Position numbers and translations under genes: made by a program. From positions 62,001 through 126,000 of the forward strand of contig NZ_LAQO01000022.1 in NCBI RefSeq assembly GCF_000971975.1: 64,000 bases of DNA. The letters are read 5' to 3'. Shown here piece after piece: positions 44,529 through 52,656 of the stretch (positions are counted from its first letter, which is position 1; the number at the start of each line of letters is the position of its first letter). The notes beneath the pieces were generated by a model, which worked only from the letters and a program-made list of their open reading frames with translations, ran no database searches and was not told where the DNA came from. The DNA comes from Paenibacillus algorifonticola. GTDB taxonomy: Bacteria; Bacillota; Bacilli; Paenibacillales; Paenibacillaceae.

Positions 44529-45041
44529 ATGGAGCAGCGTTTTTCGCGGGAATCTAGATGTTATAAAACAGCAAGGGTATTTCCAACGGATGTGAACAAT
44601 CATAATACGCTGTTTGGCGGAAAATTGATGGCTTATATTGATGATATTGCTTCTATTGCGGCGACCAAGCATTGCCGCCGTTCCGTTGTTACCGCTTCGA
44701 CGGATTCGGTTGATTTCCTATATCCCATTCGCCCAACGGATTCCGTATGTCTAGAAGCGTTCGTTACTTGGACGGGCCGTTCCTCCATTGAAGTGTTCGT
44801 TAAAGTCGTGAAAGAGGATTTGCTGCGTGGAGAGCGGGAAGTGGCGGCGACGTCTTTTCTGACGTTCGTTGCGCTTGATTCGGACAGGCGTCCGGTAGCT
44901 GTGCCAGCGGTCGTTCCGGAAACAGAAGAGGAGCTAAAGCTGTTTGAAACAGCGGAGCAGCGAGCGGAAATGCGCCGTACTCGCCGCGAGCAGAGTAAAC
45001 GCTTTGCTGAATTTTTGACGGTCAAGCATCCTTGGGACTGA
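44529..45041 (+). CDS. Acyl-CoA thioesterase (hotdog fold, YkhA-like)
   Basis: Start ATG 44529 after AAGGGAGG. The 170-residue hotdog protein has FPTDVNNHNTLFGGKLMAYI with the catalytic Asn/Asp region (about 19-38), VTASTDSVDFLYPIRPTDSV and EAFVTWTGRSSIEVFVKVV. It corresponds to the hexameric acyl-CoA hydrolases such as B. subtilis YkhA and human BACH, which release free fatty acids from CoA. Confidence 0.88.
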   Translation: MEQRFSRESRCYKTARVFPTDVNNHNTLFGGKLMAYIDDIASIAATKHCRRSVVTASTDSVDFLYPIRPTDSVCLEAFVTWTGRSSIEVFVKVVKEDLLRGEREVAATSFLTFVALDSDRRPVAVPAVVPETEEELKLFETAEQRAEMRRTRREQSKRFAEFLTVKHPWD

Positions 45042-45311
45042 GTGTAAAGGGTAAAGGATAGCTGTCAAAGTGTTATAGATCGTGCTTGCGGTTCGTATCG
45101 CTGCTGCGATTATGGCCGCAAGGACAGGACGTACTGAATGCATGTGTATACAAACAAGGCGAGGCCTGTACATATGCCTAAAACGATAAAAACTGCTTTT
45201 TTGCCGCTCACATGGACACCAACTTTCATCAATTCTTTCTTTATTATAAAGCAGTTGAGAGCGAATGTCATGGCGACGCAATGGCAGCACGGTTTTATAG
45301 AATCAAAATAG
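45042..45311. other. Intergenic stretch with a possible 45-codon ORF
   Basis: From ATG 45174 to TAG 45311 there is a 45-codon frame (MPKTIKTAFLPLTWTPTF...) with AAGGCGAGG upstream, ending right at the terminator that follows. It has no recognisable domain and may be chance. Nothing else is seen between 45042 and 45173. Confidence 0.25.
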
Positions 45312-45364
45312 CAGCAGCGCCCCTTCCAGCCGATAAGCCGGAAGGGGCGTTGCTGACTGTTTTT
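45312..45364 (+). terminator. Strong intrinsic terminator
   Basis: CAGCAGCGCCCCTTCC pairs with GGAAGGGGCGTTGCTG across a 12-base spacer that itself pairs in part, followed by TTTTT. Confidence 0.88.
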
Positions 45365-45417
45365 AAAATATAAGAAATTATAAGTTTCACCCTTATAATC
45401 GGCTTATATTTCACCCT

Positions 45418-45566
45418 CGAAACGGAAGCTTTGCCGCCAAAGGACGGCGACAGCCGTTTACGCTTGAAATATAGGAAAGTATATGATTTTCCTATCCTTT
45501 CTCTATATTTCTACGCGAAACGGTTGCTTTGCTGCCAGAGGACGGCGGAAGCCGTTTACGCTTGCA
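45418..45566. repeat. Two copies of a 50-bp palindromic (REP-like) repeat
   Basis: Copy 1 (45418-45470) and copy 2 (45516-45566) share CGAAACGG, GCTTTGC, GCCA-AGGACGGCG and AGCCGTTTACGCTTG with few differences. Each can fold through AACGG...CCGTT and GCC...GGC arms. Between them a smaller repeat, TAGGAAA...TTTCCTA, occurs. Copy 2 supplies the last codons and stop of clpP. The layout suggests a dispersed genomic repeat family. Confidence 0.7.
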
Positions 45567-46146
45567 AGGTAGTAATGACGCGATCCACGATGCCGTATTG
45601 TACAGCCTCCTCTGCGGAGAGGAAGTAATCGCGGTCCATGTCCAGTTGGATTTTCTCCAGCGGCTGGCCGGTTCGCGCGGCGGCGATCTGGTTGAGATGC
45701 TCTCTAACGCGAATAATCCGATTGGCAGAAATCGCAATGTCGCTCGCTTGGCCCTGGACGCCGCCATGCGGCTGGTGAATCATTACCTCGCTGTTGGGCA
45801 GTGCAAAGCGCTTGCCTTCAGCACCCGCAAGCAGTAGAATAGCGGCGAAGGATGCTGCAAGCCCCACACATATCGTACTGACATCCGGCTTAATATATTG
45901 GATCGTGTCATAGATGGCAAAGCCCGCTGAAGTAGAGCCGCCCGGACTATTAATATAGATGCTGATGTCTTTCGCCGGGTCTTCCTCCGCGAGAAACAGC
46001 AGCTGGGCAACGATGCTGTTCGCGAGCTGGTCGTCAATGGCTGAGCCGAGAAAGATGATGCGGTCTTTCAGCAGCCGTGAATAAATATCATAGGATCTTT
46101 CGCCGCGTGCGCTTTGCTCCACTACGTAAGGCACATAATTGGTCAT
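45556..46146 (-). CDS. clpP: ATP-dependent Clp protease proteolytic subunit (ClpP paralogue)
   Basis: Minus strand, ATG 46146 with ATGGAGG about 7 bases upstream. The 196-residue serine protease has the catalytic Ser in CVGLAASFAAILLLAG (about residue 98), His in VMIHQPHGG (about 123) and Asp in MDRDYFLSAEEAV (about 172), plus INSPGGSTSAGFAIYDTIQY. It forms the 14-subunit chamber fed by Clp ATPases. No clpX is adjacent, so it is probably an additional ClpP. Its final codons and stop lie inside a REP-like repeat. Confidence 0.92.
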   Translation of the reverse strand: MTNYVPYVVEQSARGERSYDIYSRLLKDRIIFLGSAIDDQLANSIVAQLLFLAEEDPAKDISIYINSPGGSTSAGFAIYDTIQYIKPDVSTICVGLAASFAAILLLAGAEGKRFALPNSEVMIHQPHGGVQGQASDIAISANRIIRVREHLNQIAAARTGQPLEKIQLDMDRDYFLSAEEAVQYGIVDRVITTLQA

Positions 46147-46338
46147 AGGTTTACCTCCATTTATTCCATTAGATGTTTGCTTTCACTTAGTAAACGATTA
46201 TCGGGGGTCAAAAGGATATGCAGCGCTGAAAGCTTTTTTTTTGCTCATCCGCGTATCTTAATAGGGGCTTCATTCGTTTATAAAATAAACGGTTCTGCCG
46301 CGTCTTCGCCCGGAATCTGGTTAAGAGGAGCGTGTCCT

Positions 46339-47085
46339 ATGCGTTTGAAAAATAAAGCCGCCTTACCGAACGGAAATGTCGGTCAGCATCTGGCATCGCT
46401 GCGCAAATACAGCATCTCGCTGACAGGCTCAAGCTGGGACGCTGATGATTTGGCGCAGGAATCGTGGCTGAAAGCGAGCCTATCTGCGGAGGCGGCCAGC
46501 CATCAGAATCCCGAAGCGCTGCTGCTGCGCATTGCCAAAAATAGCTGGATCGACCAAAGCCGCAGAAAAGCGGTCTGGCAAAAAATAAGCGGAGAAATGC
46601 TGCATTTGCATCAGCAGGGAATCGCAGTAAACAATCAAGAAGCTAGCGAGCTTGAAATTGTTTTTCATGTGCTAGTCAAGCATATGACAGCTGCGCAAAG
46701 GGCTGTTTTTATGCTGCGGGACGTATACGGCTGCTCAAGCATCGAAGCTGCGGAAATATTGGGCATGACGGATGGGGCGGTAAAAGCGGCGCTTCACCGT
46801 GCCAGACAAGCGCTTATAGCTGTGCGCCAGCAGCTGCTTCAGGATGGGCTGCCCCAGCCGCAGGAGGAGCATATGAAAACCTATGTAAGGGCGCTGGCCT
46901 CCGCCTATTTGTCAGACAATATGAAGGCAGTTACCGCTTTAATGCAGCTTAGCGAAAATGATCCAGAGCTAGCTATCCATATGGCGCAGCGTGAACTGGG
47001 CCGCCTTCCATCACGGCGTCAGAAGGTTCCAACAGAGGCGCGGACTATGGCGCTGGAAAATGCTTTTATGCAAAATGTTGCCTAA
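46339..47085 (+). CDS. ECF-type RNA polymerase sigma factor
   Basis: Start ATG 46339 after AAGAGGAG. The 248-residue protein has region 2 (SSWDADDLAQESWLKA, about 33-48; NSWIDQSRRKAVWQK) and region 4 (TAAQRAVFMLRDVYGCSSIE, AAEILGMTDGAVKAALHRAR, about 115-155). A C-terminal part of about 85 residues (YVRALASAYLSDNMKAVTAL) goes beyond a minimal ECF factor. No anti-sigma factor gene is adjacent. Targets are unknown. Confidence 0.83.
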   Translation: MRLKNKAALPNGNVGQHLASLRKYSISLTGSSWDADDLAQESWLKASLSAEAASHQNPEALLLRIAKNSWIDQSRRKAVWQKISGEMLHLHQQGIAVNNQEASELEIVFHVLVKHMTAAQRAVFMLRDVYGCSSIEAAEILGMTDGAVKAALHRARQALIAVRQQLLQDGLPQPQEEHMKTYVRALASAYLSDNMKAVTALMQLSENDPELAIHMAQRELGRLPSRRQKVPTEARTMALENAFMQNVA

Positions 47086-47119
47086 CCATTTATTGGCTAG
47101 CGAAGGGGGATAATCAAAT

Positions 47120-47560
47120 ATGTTCATACGTCCATATGAGCATCAGGATGTGGAGGCGGTCGTCCAGCTAATGGCCGATCTGGGCTACCCAACGAATATA
47201 GAAGCGCTCAGCGCCCGTATGGAAAAAATAGCGTCTGTAGAGTCCTGTTTTACGTTTGTTGCGGTGCGAGATGGGCAAGCAGTCGGGCTGATTGGCTGCC
47301 GTGATATTTTTTATTATGAGGAAGATGGCATGGTCGTCCAAATCAGCCTGCTTGTAACAAAGCAATCGGAGCAAGGGAGCGGAATTGGTACGGCGCTCGT
47401 TGCTTATATAGAACAATGGGCGAGGGAACGGGGCGCGAGTGCGCTCTATTTAACGAGCGGAATAAAGGAATCGCGCAAGAAGGCCCATGCTTTTTATGAG
47501 GCCCGCGGCTTTGATATTACAGGCTATCGGTTTGTGAAAAAGTTAACAGTGCAAGAATAG
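47120..47560 (+). CDS. GNAT-family N-acetyltransferase
   Basis: ATG 47120 after GAAGGGGG. The 146-residue protein has FIRPYEHQDVEAVVQLMADL at the start, VQISLLVTKQSEQGSGIGTA with the acetyl-CoA loop (about 74-93) and KKAHAFYEARGFDITGYRF at the end. Short and compact; substrate unknown. It may share a message with the sigma factor 34 bases upstream. Confidence 0.85.
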   Translation: MFIRPYEHQDVEAVVQLMADLGYPTNIEALSARMEKIASVESCFTFVAVRDGQAVGLIGCRDIFYYEEDGMVVQISLLVTKQSEQGSGIGTALVAYIEQWARERGASALYLTSGIKESRKKAHAFYEARGFDITGYRFVKKLTVQE

Positions 47561-47618
47561 CTGATGAATAGCGGGTGCATCCAGTGTCTAACAAGCGGTC
47601 CGAGTCATGCCTCTTTCA

Positions 47619-47664
47619 TTGACAATAATAGTTGTCTGAAATATAATTGCTTAAGTCAACTATT
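47619..47664 (+). promoter_or_regulatory. Consensus promoter with an AATAGTTG/CAACTATT operator
   Basis: TTGACA (47619-47624) and TATAAT (47642-47647) with a 17-bp spacer match the sigma-A consensus exactly. Overlapping them is an inverted repeat AATAGTTG (47627-47634) and CAACTATT (47657-47664). A promoter this strong with an overlapping repeat suggests tight repression, probably by a MarR- or TetR-type protein. Confidence 0.7.
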
Positions 47665-47693
47665 TTATTTAAACATCAATGAGGGGGAACGGC

Positions 47694-48941
47694 ATGCTGT
47701 CTCAGGAACAACGCCCACGCTTATGGACAACTGCTTTTATTACGCTTACCGTTTGCTCTTTTTTAGTTTTCTTTAATTTACAGCTGCTGCTATCGCCGCT
47801 TACGGCTTATACGAAAAATACATTTATGGCGAGCGATGTATCGGTCAGCCTGGTGACGAGCGTTTTCGCTGTTTCTGCAATTTTGACGCGTTTTATGACG
47901 GCGTTTGTGATGAAAAGAATGCCGCGATCAGCCATTTTGTACACAGGCATTGTGCTTGCGGCCCTTTTTACCGCTATGTATATCGCGGCTGAATCCGTCG
48001 GCTCCTTGCTCATCATGCGTGTATTTTATGGCATTGGCTTCGGCATAGCCAGTACGATTATACCTACGCTCGTATCGCAAATTATTCCCGCTGGGCGGAT
48101 TGGTGAAGGTATTGGCTATTTTGGCTTGTCCACCAGCATCGCGATGTCCATTGGTCCCATGATCGGGCTGAATATTTGGAAGCAATTCGGATTTGAGGCG
48201 TTAAGCCTAACGGGGACGGCAGCAATTTTGCTCGTTATCCCCATCCTAATGTTTTTTCGTCCACTTCCGCCAGAGCCTCCACGTCTTAACCACGAAGAGC
48301 GGAAACGGGCTGCCGCCAGCAAGCCGCCTTTTAATTTCCGGCTCGTGTTTCCAGCGCTATTAAATGTGCTGCTGTCGATTACATACAGCGGCATATTAAG
48401 CTTTATCGCCTTGTATGGGGAAAAGCTTGCGATCAATCAGATCGGTTTGTTTTTTCTGTTTAATGCGGTGACGATTATTATCGTTCGCCCGATTTCCGGC
48501 AAATTGTTTGACAGCAAAGGCCATGCCGCGGTGCTTATTCCTGGTGCGTTATGTGTCATTGCGAGCTTGACAGTGCTGTCGTTTACGACTTCCATTTCGC
48601 TGCTGATCGTATCGGCGCTGCTGTATGGTTTAGGATTCGGGGCTGTCCAGCCAACGATTCAAGCTTGGATGCTGCGCAGCTCGAGTCCGGAGCAGCACGG
48701 CGCCGTGAACAGCATGTTCTACAACGCGACAGATCTTGGTGTCGCGACAGGTGCTATTTTGCTAGGGGCTATTGCCTCGGCAACAAGCTATGAGACGATG
48801 TATCGCTGCGCAGCCGGCGTCATGATTATCTTTTTGCTCGTATATTTGATCATTAGCATGACGACGGCTGCAAAAAATAAAAAACGGGGCTGGAGCAAGC
48901 CAGAAGCGGTCTCACATAATATTTCAATGAAAAACAATTGA
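47694..48941 (+). CDS. MFS transporter (YwoG-like, 12 helices)
   Basis: I choose ATG 47694, 7 bases after GAGGGGG. The 415-residue protein has twelve helices, AYTKNTFMASDVSVSLVTSV after helix 1, FYGIGFGIASTIIPTLVSQI (helix 4 region) and NSMFYNATDLGVATGAILLG late. Likely a drug or metabolite exporter under a strong repressed promoter. The substrate is unknown. Confidence 0.83.
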   Translation: MLSQEQRPRLWTTAFITLTVCSFLVFFNLQLLLSPLTAYTKNTFMASDVSVSLVTSVFAVSAILTRFMTAFVMKRMPRSAILYTGIVLAALFTAMYIAAESVGSLLIMRVFYGIGFGIASTIIPTLVSQIIPAGRIGEGIGYFGLSTSIAMSIGPMIGLNIWKQFGFEALSLTGTAAILLVIPILMFFRPLPPEPPRLNHEERKRAAASKPPFNFRLVFPALLNVLLSITYSGILSFIALYGEKLAINQIGLFFLFNAVTIIIVRPISGKLFDSKGHAAVLIPGALCVIASLTVLSFTTSISLLIVSALLYGLGFGAVQPTIQAWMLRSSSPEQHGAVNSMFYNATDLGVATGAILLGAIASATSYETMYRCAAGVMIIFLLVYLIISMTTAAKNKKRGWSKPEAVSHNISMKNN

Positions 48942-48966
48942 CACCACCTTACTTGTCATGTAAGAT
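48938..48966 (+). promoter_or_regulatory. Promoter for the riboswitch-controlled EamA gene
   Basis: TTGACA (48938-48943) and TAAGAT (48961-48966) with a 17-bp spacer. This leaves a leader of about 245 bases before the exporter start. Confidence 0.7.
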
Positions 48967-49026
48967 GTAAAATGAATTACGATCTAACATCAGATGACAG
49001 CAAGGCATCAAACCATATATTTCTTT

Positions 49027-49166
49027 TCGTATAACCTCGTAAGCCGTATTCAGCTGCAGCTGGATATAAGAACAGGTCGGGGGTATCTACAGGAAGCCTT
49101 TACTTCCTAACTACGATAACAAGGATCAAGCTGTATTGGTCGTTGCTATGTGGTTAGGATTTTTTG
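49027..49166 (+). ncRNA. Purine-riboswitch-like aptamer with enlarged P2, plus terminator
   Basis: P1 is TCGTA (49027-49031) with TACGA (49112-49116). J1/2 reads TAAC; P2 is CCTCG (49035-49039) with CGGGG (49078-49082). J2/3 is TATCTAC (49084-49090), identical to the purine consensus TNTCTAC. P3 is AGGAA/TTCCT (49091-49108), and J3/1 AACT gives C at the position equal to C74, predicting guanine or hypoxanthine. The usual 7-base L2 is replaced by about 38 bases holding an extra hairpin (TATTCAG/CTGGATA). A terminator with arms CCTAACTAC (49106-49114) and GTGGTTAGG (49150-49158) and TTTTTT uses the 3' strands of P3 and P1, so ligand binding should prevent termination (an ON switch, as in pbuE). 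Confidence 0.78.
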
Positions 49167-49216
49167 TGTTGTCTGGGCACGTTTAGAGAGACAATCAAGG
49201 AGGTTTAAAGGCACAA

Positions 49217-50185
49217 ATGAAGTATTTATTATCGGTTTTATTCGGTGCGATTAGTTACGGTGTGTTGTCTACAATCGTAGTACTGGCATATGGTCAAGGC
49301 TACCAATTAGGTGAAGTGGTTGGAACGCAGCTGCTGACGGGATTTATTTTGGCCTGGATGCTGGCTTTTTATACAAAACAGCGGGAGCAGCGCAAAGCTC
49401 GTACAGCTCCAAATGCAATTTCTTCTGTTACTCAAGCGGCTGCGGCTGCCAAAGCGCTTGCCTCTAAGCTGACGTGGAAAAGCAGAGTGTTGCTGATGCT
49501 TTCGGGTATGCCGACAGCTATAACGGGCTTGTTGTATTATCATTCGCTTCGTTATATTCCAGCTTCGCTGGCGATTATTTTATTGTTTCAATTCACATGG
49601 ATCAGCGTATTGATTCAAGCCTTCAGCAAGCGTCAACGTCCTAAAGGCATTATGATGCTGGCATTGATTGTTTTGTTCGGAGGCACGCTGCTCGCTGCCG
49701 GCATTATGGAGGATGGCGCAGCCCAGTTCAACTGGATCGGCATTATTTTCGGCTTATTGTCCGCCGTGAGCTATTCCTTGTTTATTTTGTTCAGCGGCAA
49801 AGCGGTGCCAGCTGTGCACCCGGCTTACCGCAGTGCTTGGATGATTACTGGCGGTTTGCTGCTCGTGTTTATTTTATTCCCGCCAATGTTTCTGTTTAAT
49901 GGTTTGATTTGGGGACAGCTGCTCGTATTCGGTTTCCTGCTCGGATTGTTCGGAGCTTTTATCCCGCCTGTCCTGTTCGCAATCGGAGTGCCGCATATTG
50001 GTGAAGGCATGGCTGGCGTATTAGGCGCAGCCGAGCTTCCTGTAGCCGTCACGATGTCAGCACTTATATTGAATGAGCATGTGAGCATGCTGCAATGGGT
50101 GGGCGTCGCCATCGTGCTGATGGGCATTTTGCTGCCAGAGCTGAAACGCTTTAAAGGGCGTTCACAGCGTACAATGGCTGCTTAA
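49217..50185 (+). CDS. EamA-family (DMT) transporter under purine riboswitch control
   Basis: ATG 49217 with AAGGAGG about 13 bases upstream. The 322-residue protein has ten membrane helices in two EamA repeats, with MLSGMPTAITGLLYYHSLRY, IPASLAIILLFQFTWISVLI and FGLLSAVSYSLFILFSGKAV. A cytoplasmic loop rich in Lys/Arg/Ala lies at about 54-80. DMT proteins are mostly exporters. The leader strongly suggests a purine as the regulated signal and, as with B. subtilis PbuE, a purine base is the most likely cargo. That is inference. Confidence 0.85.
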   Translation: MKYLLSVLFGAISYGVLSTIVVLAYGQGYQLGEVVGTQLLTGFILAWMLAFYTKQREQRKARTAPNAISSVTQAAAAAKALASKLTWKSRVLLMLSGMPTAITGLLYYHSLRYIPASLAIILLFQFTWISVLIQAFSKRQRPKGIMMLALIVLFGGTLLAAGIMEDGAAQFNWIGIIFGLLSAVSYSLFILFSGKAVPAVHPAYRSAWMITGGLLLVFILFPPMFLFNGLIWGQLLVFGFLLGLFGAFIPPVLFAIGVPHIGEGMAGVLGAAELPVAVTMSALILNEHVSMLQWVGVAIVLMGILLPELKRFKGRSQRTMAA

Positions 50186-50305
50186 CTAGCGCTTGCTTTT
50201 TTTTGTTAAAAAGGTGCAGCTTTTCAAAAGGCATAACTTCTTTTTCATCAACCTTTGAAACATTTAGCTGAATTTTCCGTCTGTAGCAAAAAGGCGGTGT
50301 AAGCT

Positions 50306-50896
50306 TTGAAAAAATGGCTGATTTTGTCGCTCCTACTATTGTGGCTGCTCCCATCACAGGTGTCTGCGCTATCTTGCGCACAAATGAGAACACCAGCTGA
50401 GGCTTTTGATTGGTATGACGGTATCGTTATTGCTAAAGTAAATGAACGTTACAAAACGATCTTTGCCAATGACAATAAGCTTGTACTGACCGTGAGCACA
50501 AGCTATAAGGGAATTGAAGCACGCACACTGTCCGTATCAGAAGACCCGACCTGGGGAGCTTTAAATGGGCCGAGCGAAGAGGGCGTGGAGTATCTCTTTT
50601 TTCTGAAAGAGAAGGACGGGAAGTGGGAGCATCCGCTATGCGCGCCTTCCATGACAACGCCAGTCAGCAAGGAAATGGCGGCTTTTTTGAAGGACAAGGA
50701 ATTGGATCTGAAAGCTCAAGAATCGGTAGCTAAGCAGCAAACGACGCCTGTATCCGAGGGGACACCGCACAATAATAGTGAACAATCAGATAGCGGAGTT
50801 CTAGGCAGCTGGCTTATCGTCGCGCTGGCCCTGCTGGTGCTTGTCATAGCGGTAGGAGTGGTCGATTATCGTCGATACGGCAGGCGGAACAAGTAA
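50306..50896 (+). CDS. Membrane-anchored secreted protein, TIMP/NTR-like
   Basis: TTG start at 50306 with AAAAGGCGG upstream. The 196-residue protein has a signal peptide (KKWLILSLLLLWLLPSQVSA), a beta-rich domain starting SCAQMRTPAEAFDWYDGIVI with two Cys (about residues 24 and 115), a linker rich in Gln/Thr/Ser, and a C-terminal membrane helix (GSWLIVALALLVLVIAVGVV) with a basic end. The domain resembles bacterial proteins annotated as tissue-inhibitor-of-metalloproteinase (NTR) like. Function unknown. Confidence 0.68.
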   Translation: MKKWLILSLLLLWLLPSQVSALSCAQMRTPAEAFDWYDGIVIAKVNERYKTIFANDNKLVLTVSTSYKGIEARTLSVSEDPTWGALNGPSEEGVEYLFFLKEKDGKWEHPLCAPSMTTPVSKEMAAFLKDKELDLKAQESVAKQQTTPVSEGTPHNNSEQSDSGVLGSWLIVALALLVLVIAVGVVDYRRYGRRNK

Positions 50897-50933
50897 TTAC
50901 TCGCGATGTGCGATACCGCTATAATGAAGGAGG

Positions 50934-50956
50934 AAGCCTGAGCAATCAGGCTTTTT
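50934..50956 (+). terminator. Intrinsic terminator after the TIMP-like gene
   Basis: AAGCCTGA pairs with TCAGGCTT around a 4-base loop and is followed by TTTC. Confidence 0.78.
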
Positions 50957-51091
50957 CTGTTTTTTTTGATTTCATTTCTCGTATGAAGACGAGGGTAGGC
51001 GCAAAAGTTGTCAAAGCAACTACAGTTGCTTTATCATAAAAAGGACATCTACAACAGATCTATAACATGCCAAGGACAAGAAAGGAGCCGA

Positions 51092-51994
51092 ATGATGGCT
51101 GTTCAAATCGGACTTACAGGCTGGGGCGACCATGATACGCTGTACATTCCCGGTACAAAGGCGAAGGACAGGCTGGGCCAATATGCAAAATATTTTCCCG
51201 TCGTCGAAGTAGACAGCTCCTTCTATGCAATTCAATCCCGGGAAAGGTTCGCCAAATGGATGGCGGAAACGCCGAGCTCGCTCCATTTTATGATAAAAGC
51301 GTATCAAGGCATGACAGGGCATCAGCGCGGTGAAGCGGCAGCTGCTGCGGCATTAAATGATACGGGACAAATGTTCGCTGCTTTCCGCGAATCTATTGAG
51401 CCGGTTATTGAGGCTGGGCGGCTGACCGCCGTGCTTTTCCAGTACCCGCCATGGTTTGATTGCACGCAGGATAATGTCCGGCTGCTTCGCGAGACGAAGC
51501 TCAGAATGGGCAGCATTCGCTGCGCGCTGGAGTTCCGCCATCAGAGCTGGTTTATGCCGGAGTTTCGCGTCAAGACGCTGGCGTTCATGGAGCGCGAGGG
51601 CTGGATACACAGCGTATGCGATGAGCCGCAGGCAGGCGTTGGCTCGGTGCCAACTGTGCTGCATGCGACCGATCAGGAGCTCACGCTCGTTAGGCTGCAT
51701 GGCCGAAATGTATCGGGCTGGAATCAGGGCGGAGCGCCGAATTGGCGTGAGGTTCGTTATTTATACCGCTACAACAGCGCTGAGCTGCGCGAATGGGCAG
51801 ACCATATTAAGGAGCTGCAGCAGCAGAGCAAGCATATTTGCATTATTTTTAACAATAACTCCGGCGGGGACGCGGCTGATAATGCCAAAGAACTGATGGA
51901 CCTGCTTGGACTGAACTGTCCGGATGGGGAAGGACCTTATTTTGTTCGCAATGAGCCAGAGCCGCCAGCGGTGGAGCAGTTGGAGTTATTTTAG
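51092..51994 (+). CDS. DUF72 (YecE-like) protein
   Basis: Two ATGs (51092, 51095) follow AAAGGAG; the second has slightly better spacing. The 300-residue protein shows the DUF72 TIM-barrel features: VQIGLTGWGDHDTLYIPGTK, YFPVVEVDSSFYAIQSRERF, LEFRHQSWFMPEFRVKTLAF, LVRLHGRNVSGW and CIIFNNNSGGDAADNAKEL. The family has a conserved pocket but no settled activity. The MarR gene follows after 17 bases. Confidence 0.87.
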   Translation: MMAVQIGLTGWGDHDTLYIPGTKAKDRLGQYAKYFPVVEVDSSFYAIQSRERFAKWMAETPSSLHFMIKAYQGMTGHQRGEAAAAAALNDTGQMFAAFRESIEPVIEAGRLTAVLFQYPPWFDCTQDNVRLLRETKLRMGSIRCALEFRHQSWFMPEFRVKTLAFMEREGWIHSVCDEPQAGVGSVPTVLHATDQELTLVRLHGRNVSGWNQGGAPNWREVRYLYRYNSAELREWADHIKELQQQSKHICIIFNNNSGGDAADNAKELMDLLGLNCPDGEGPYFVRNEPEPPAVEQLELF

Positions 51995-52011
51995 AGTGGG
52001 AGGACAGGTTT

Positions 52012-52458
52012 ATGCCCTATCAGGGACTTGAGCAGTCGATTGGTTTTACAATGGGAATGACATATCGCAAGCTCACTAATTTTTTTCAACAACGTTTGAG
52101 AGAATATGCGATTACGCCAGAGCAGTGGTCGGTACTCTATCAAATTAGCAAGTCGGATGGCTTGATTCAGAAGGAGATTGCTTTGCGGACAAGCAAGGAA
52201 AATCCAACCGTTACCCGCATCATCGACCATTTGGAGAAGGAGCAGCTGATTCACAAGCGGCCTGGCGTTCAGGATCGCCGCAGCTTTGTTGTTTATATTA
52301 CGGACAAAGGTCGGCAGCTTATTAATGAAACAACCGCTATTAATGAGTCGGTAAACGATGAAGTAAAGAAGGTCATTTCCGCAGAGGAATATGAGCTGAT
52401 GATTTCGCTGCTGCTGAGAATTAATAACCATATGCAAGCCTCAATCGAGAAAAGTTAA
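52012..52458 (+). CDS. MarR-family transcriptional regulator
   Basis: ATG 52012 with GGGAGGA upstream. The 148-residue protein has the MarR helices: YAITPEQWSVLYQISKSDGL, KEIALRTSKENPTVTRIIDH (recognition helix, about 58-77) and GVQDRRSFVVYITDKGRQLI (wing with DRR). Its target is unknown; it could act on the MFS gene at 47.7 kb, which has a MarR-like operator, but no direct sign shows this. Confidence 0.88.
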   Translation: MPYQGLEQSIGFTMGMTYRKLTNFFQQRLREYAITPEQWSVLYQISKSDGLIQKEIALRTSKENPTVTRIIDHLEKEQLIHKRPGVQDRRSFVVYITDKGRQLINETTAINESVNDEVKKVISAEEYELMISLLLRINNHMQASIEKS

Positions 52459-52656
52459 CTGATTCGGGAGCTGCTATGTTTTCGAGGGCACACAAGGTTT
52501 CTTGGCATCTGTTGAAATATCCTCTTAACAATCCAACATTTCCCACCGATATAATTAAAAGATTAGTGCGATGTCATTTAAGACGGGCTGCGCCGTGTAC
52601 ATATAAAAGATCGATATACTTGCGCGCGTGGGAAAACGGTTGGAGGAGGGAATGCT

